Of a stretch of DNA of 64,000 nt, positions 61,708 through 64,000 are shown one piece after another. The stretch is from Clostridiales bacterium. GTDB lineage: Bacteria > Bacillota > Clostridia > Christensenellales > Borkfalkiaceae. A program made the position numbers and the translations under genes. The stretch is taken from the NCBI GenBank assembly GCA_015069425.1, contig SVIP01000005.1, positions 90,099 to 154,098 on the forward strand, read 5' to 3'. Under the pieces are notes generated by a model. That model had not been told where the DNA came from. It made no database searches and saw nothing but the letters and a program-made list of their open reading frames with translations. Within the stretch, counting starts at the first letter, position 1. Each line of letters starts with the position of its first letter.

Positions 61708-62067
61708 ATGGATGAGAACAGCATAGAATATAAAGTCGGTCAGAGAATTCGGGCTGCACGTCTTTCAAAGAAAATGAGTCAGGCAGACTTGGCTTTTGAA
61801 GCCCATGTGTCTCTGCCGCACATCAGTGATATAGAGCTTGGCAAGAAGGAAATGCTCCTTACAACCTTCTGCAAAATCATCGAAGCATTACAGGTTTCTG
61901 CCGATGAAATATTGCGTCCAGATGTTCCCGAAGTAAACCGAATCTATCAGAAGGAATTTGCTGAACTTCTCGGTGATTGTACGCCGACAGAAGTTGAAGC
62001 AATCCTCAAGATTGTTCGTGAATTGAAGAACACGATGCACACCAAAAAAGATGAATACGATGACTAA
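61708..62067 (+). CDS. XRE-family transcriptional regulator (divergent)
   Basis: 119 residues. Helix-turn-helix at about 10-65: GQRIRAARLSKKMSQADLAF, EAHVSLPHISDIELG, TTFCKIIEALQVSADEIL. The C-terminal helix (EFAELLGDCTPTEVEAILKI) resembles that of the XRE protein at 61213, so the two are paralogues. It has TATGGAGGTG before the ATG. It heads the plus-strand recombinase side, while its paralogue heads the minus-strand cargo side, a switch-like layout. Confidence 0.9.
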   Translation: MDENSIEYKVGQRIRAARLSKKMSQADLAFEAHVSLPHISDIELGKKEMLLTTFCKIIEALQVSADEILRPDVPEVNRIYQKEFAELLGDCTPTEVEAILKIVRELKNTMHTKKDEYDD

Positions 62068-62098
62068 CGGAGTGGGTATTGCGCCCACTCTTTTTTTA
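62068..62098 (+). terminator. Terminator after the plus-strand XRE gene
   Basis: GAGTGGG/CCCACTC stem (62070-62076 with 62084-62090) followed by TTTTTTTATT. Confidence 0.9.
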
Positions 62099-62124
62099 TT
62101 GCCCTCAATATTTTTTTGCGTTTC

Positions 62125-62160
62125 AATAACTGGTGGTTAAAAACCTGACCGCCAGTTATT
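62125..62160. repeat. 13-bp inverted repeat upstream of the recombinase genes
   Basis: AATAACTGGTGGT (62125-62137) and ACCGCCAGTTATT (62148-62160) form an inverted repeat with one mismatch and a 10-bp spacer. It lies between the XRE terminator and the first recombinase gene. Possible operator or recombinase binding site. Confidence 0.6.
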
Positions 62161-62219
62161 CGCATTTTGTCGAAAAAGCGGTTATAATGTTTGCAACTAT
62201 AACTATGGAGGCAAATAAT

Positions 62220-62834
62220 ATGAGCAATGAAGTTGAGGTATATGAGCGCTTGGCGCAGATCGGTGAGGCACAGAAATATTCCGCATTCTTTGGAGCAAAC
62301 ACCGAGCAAGCACAGAGGCTTGCCGAGCATAAGGCTTGGCTGCAAAACATAAAGCACGAACGCCCCAACACGGCTCATCATTTCCGTGTGGCAGTATACA
62401 TCCGTTATTTCAATCAAACGAGATACCCGGACGAGGAATACCTCCAAAAGCACATACAGGATTTTACGGACACATTGTCCTTATGCCCCAATTGGGAGTT
62501 TGTAGGTTTTTATATCGATGAGGGCTCCACCGCACCGAATATGGAAACAGCCAAAGAATGGAGCCGTTTGCTACAAGATTGCTTGGATGGCAAAATTGAC
62601 CTTATCATTACGCAAAAAGTCAAGAATGTGTCACGTAAACCGCACGAAATCACATACCTTGCAAGGATACTCGCACGGCAGAATCCGCCTGTTGGTATGT
62701 ACTTCGTTTCCGAGGACATCTTCACCCTCGCATCCTACTATCAAGGCGACCACAAGGATGAATTCTTCTTGCCGTCCCCCGATTGGAAACTACTCCCCGA
62801 TGATTTAGACGAAGGAGGCAACACCGATGATTGA
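62220..62834 (+). CDS. Resolvase-like protein lacking the catalytic serine
   Basis: 204 residues from the ATG at 62220, which has GGAGG 8 bases upstream; an upstream in-frame ATG at 62133 has none. The serine-recombinase N-terminal fold is recognisable: VAVYIRYFNQTRYPDEEYLQ, GFYIDEGSTAPNMETAKEW and IDLIITQKVKNVSRKP. Where active enzymes read YVRVS, this has YIRYF (Phe64), so the nucleophile is missing. There is no zinc-ribbon or DNA-binding C-terminus. Likely a partner or regulator of the recombinase encoded next, whose start it overlaps by 8 bases. Confidence 0.8.
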   Translation: MSNEVEVYERLAQIGEAQKYSAFFGANTEQAQRLAEHKAWLQNIKHERPNTAHHFRVAVYIRYFNQTRYPDEEYLQKHIQDFTDTLSLCPNWEFVGFYIDEGSTAPNMETAKEWSRLLQDCLDGKIDLIITQKVKNVSRKPHEITYLARILARQNPPVGMYFVSEDIFTLASYYQGDHKDEFFLPSPDWKLLPDDLDEGGNTDD

Positions 62835-64000
62835 TGAAGAAAAGCGAACATCCAAGCAAGCGGCAAAAGAGAAAGTCCGCCGTCGAATGCGTGTGGAGAT
62901 TGACCCAGACAATTACGAGTATATCCCCGAGAAGAAAAAGACAGATTATTACGACACAAGCACACCGCAACTAGTCGGCATTTATGTCCGTGTTTCCACC
63001 GATGATGTAAGGCAAACGACCTCTTTTGAGCTTCAGAAAAAATACTACGAGGAGTTCGTGGAAAAGCACCCAAACTGGACTCTTGTCAAAATATACGCAG
63101 ATGAAGGTATCAGCGGCACCTCCACTAAAAAGCGCGATGCTTTTAACCAAATGATAGCCGATGCCAAGGCGGGAAAGCTGACTCTTATCATCACGAAGAG
63201 TGTCTCCCGTTTTGCAAGAAATGTACTCGACTTCATTGGCATTGTCCGCAACCTCGCTGAACGCAAGCCCGCCGTTGGCGTTTTCTTTGAGTCGGAGGCT
63301 ATTTTCTCTTTGAACGATGACTCGCAGATGGCGCTCACGTTCCAAGCCACTATGGCAGACGAAGAATCGCACACCCGTAGCCGTAGTATGGAAACCTCGC
63401 TGCGTATGCGTCTTGACCACGGCTTGCCGCTTACACCAAAACTACTCGGCTATAGCCACGATGCGGATGGCAATCTCATCATCAATCCCGAGGAAGCACC
63501 TACGGTAAAATTAGCTTTTTATATGTACCTATTCGGATACTCCTCCGGGCAAATCGCAAAAGCCTTTATTGCCCTTGAACGCAAGTCTTACCTAGGTAAC
63601 ACCACCAAGTGGACATCAGGCAGCATTATTCAAATTCTACGTAACGAACGCCACTGCGGTGATGTCATTACAAGAAAGACATACACCCCAAGCTATCACG
63701 ACCATCTCTCCAAGAAGAACTTTGGAGACCGTCCGCAGAGCCACTACTCGAATCACCACGAAGCAATCGTGTCCAAGGCTGACTACATAGCCGTTCAGCA
63801 TATGATTGAAAATGCCAGATTCGGTAATCGTTCCTTTATTCCAGAACTGAGTGTTATAGATAGCGGTATCCTAAAAGGCTTTGTCCGCATTCACCCACGA
63901 TGGGCAAACTTCAAGGAAGGCGATTATTTCCAAGCGGCAGTCAGTGTTTATGATACTATCGATGAAGCCACTGCCACGGCAGCGCCACCTACCGAGATAG
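62827..64000 (+). CDS. Large serine recombinase, 5' part (cut by window end)
   Basis: 391 residues visible. A basic N-terminal extension precedes the resolvase domain; the nucleophile is Ser57 in VGIYVRVSTDD, with IITKSVSRFARNVLDFI for the catalytic Arg region and DEGISGTSTKKRDAF. A recombinase domain follows (TPKLLGYSHDADGNLIINPE ... SGSIIQILRNERHCGDVI), as in integrases of Tn4451/ICE-type elements. The zinc ribbon and the C-terminus lie outside the window. It starts 8 bases inside the preceding gene. It probably excises and integrates the accessory region. Confidence 0.92.
   Translation, partial: MIDEEKRTSKQAAKEKVRRRMRVEIDPDNYEYIPEKKKTDYYDTSTPQLVGIYVRVSTDDVRQTTSFELQKKYYEEFVEKHPNWTLVKIYADEGISGTSTKKRDAFNQMIADAKAGKLTLIITKSVSRFARNVLDFIGIVRNLAERKPAVGVFFESEAIFSLNDDSQMALTFQATMADEESHTRSRSMETSLRMRLDHGLPLTPKLLGYSHDADGNLIINPEEAPTVKLAFYMYLFGYSSGQIAKAFIALERKSYLGNTTKWTSGSIIQILRNERHCGDVITRKTYTPSYHDHLSKKNFGDRPQSHYSNHHEAIVSKADYIAVQHMIENARFGNRSFIPELSVIDSGILKGFVRIHPRWANFKEGDYFQAAVSVYDTIDEATATAAPPTEI

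Noticed and set aside
1..64000. CRISPR array, IS element or rRNA genes
   Set aside because: No regularly spaced repeats of CRISPR type, no transposase with inverted repeats and no rRNA sequence were seen.

Overview
The window is a stretch of bacterial chromosome from a low-G+C, AT-rich Firmicute of the class Clostridia. The evidence is spoIIE, spoVT and a SpoVB-type flippase (endospore formation), a full-length Alu-type SRP RNA, near-consensus sigma-A promoters (TTGACA-17-TATAAT), and the clustering of pgk-tpiA-gpmI-secG-rnr-smpB-ssrA. A genus cannot be named from sequence alone. A gut or anaerobic lineage is likely (uxaC, diaminopimelate dehydrogenase, type-2 IleRS). Almost all genes from 1 to 57.3 kb lie on the minus strand, so transcription runs from high to low coordinates.

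Region by region. 1-2.0 kb: head of the S10 ribosomal protein operon (rpsJ-rplC-rplD-rplW) behind a perfect promoter and a ~240-nt leader holding an intrinsic terminator. 2.0-5.3 kb: protein quality control (clpX, clpP, tig). 5.3-15.2 kb: rqcH, two RluA-type pseudouridine synthases, a secreted membrane-anchored protein, an MntP-like transporter, an RlmI-like methyltransferase and a type-2 ileS. 15.4-15.7 kb: SRP RNA. 15.7-26.8 kb: a mutarotase-like protein, tmRNA (ssrA), metA, metY, smpB, rnr, secG, gpmI, a PHP phosphatase, tpiA and pgk. tmRNA and SmpB of the trans-translation system are separated by two methionine genes. 26.9-38.7 kb: Na/Pi transporter, trmL, a degenerate nitrilase homologue, dusB, spoVB-like, spoVT, an MBL-fold lipoprotein, ddh, spoIIE and a ZIP transporter. 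38.7-57.3 kb: type IIA topoisomerase pair, orphan DNA methyltransferase, rho, a HI0933-type flavoprotein, HAD phosphatase, argS, ychF, uxaC, YitT, an acyltransferase with a zinc ribbon, tRNA-Leu(GAG), lytic transglycosylase, dinB with a small translationally coupled partner, and a Nudix hydrolase.

From about 57.4 kb to the end the character changes. G+C rises visibly, and the genes are accessory: a trypsin-like lipoprotein with four Cys-rich repeats, a PH/GRAM-like plus SAP-domain protein, a SLOG-fold protein, two divergent XRE regulators with a repeated operator, then two tandem serine recombinases on the plus strand. The first recombinase lacks the nucleophilic serine and the second is intact but cut by the window end. 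This looks like one end of an integrated mobile element. Its cargo (protease, SAP protein, SLOG protein, controlled by a XRE operator array) is the best candidate here for an undescribed system.

Several translation starts were moved inward because a promoter -10 overlaps the longer start (surface protein at 7901, argS, ychF, SLOG protein) or because a Shine-Dalgarno sequence or gene overlap decides it (dinB, MntP-like, first recombinase).
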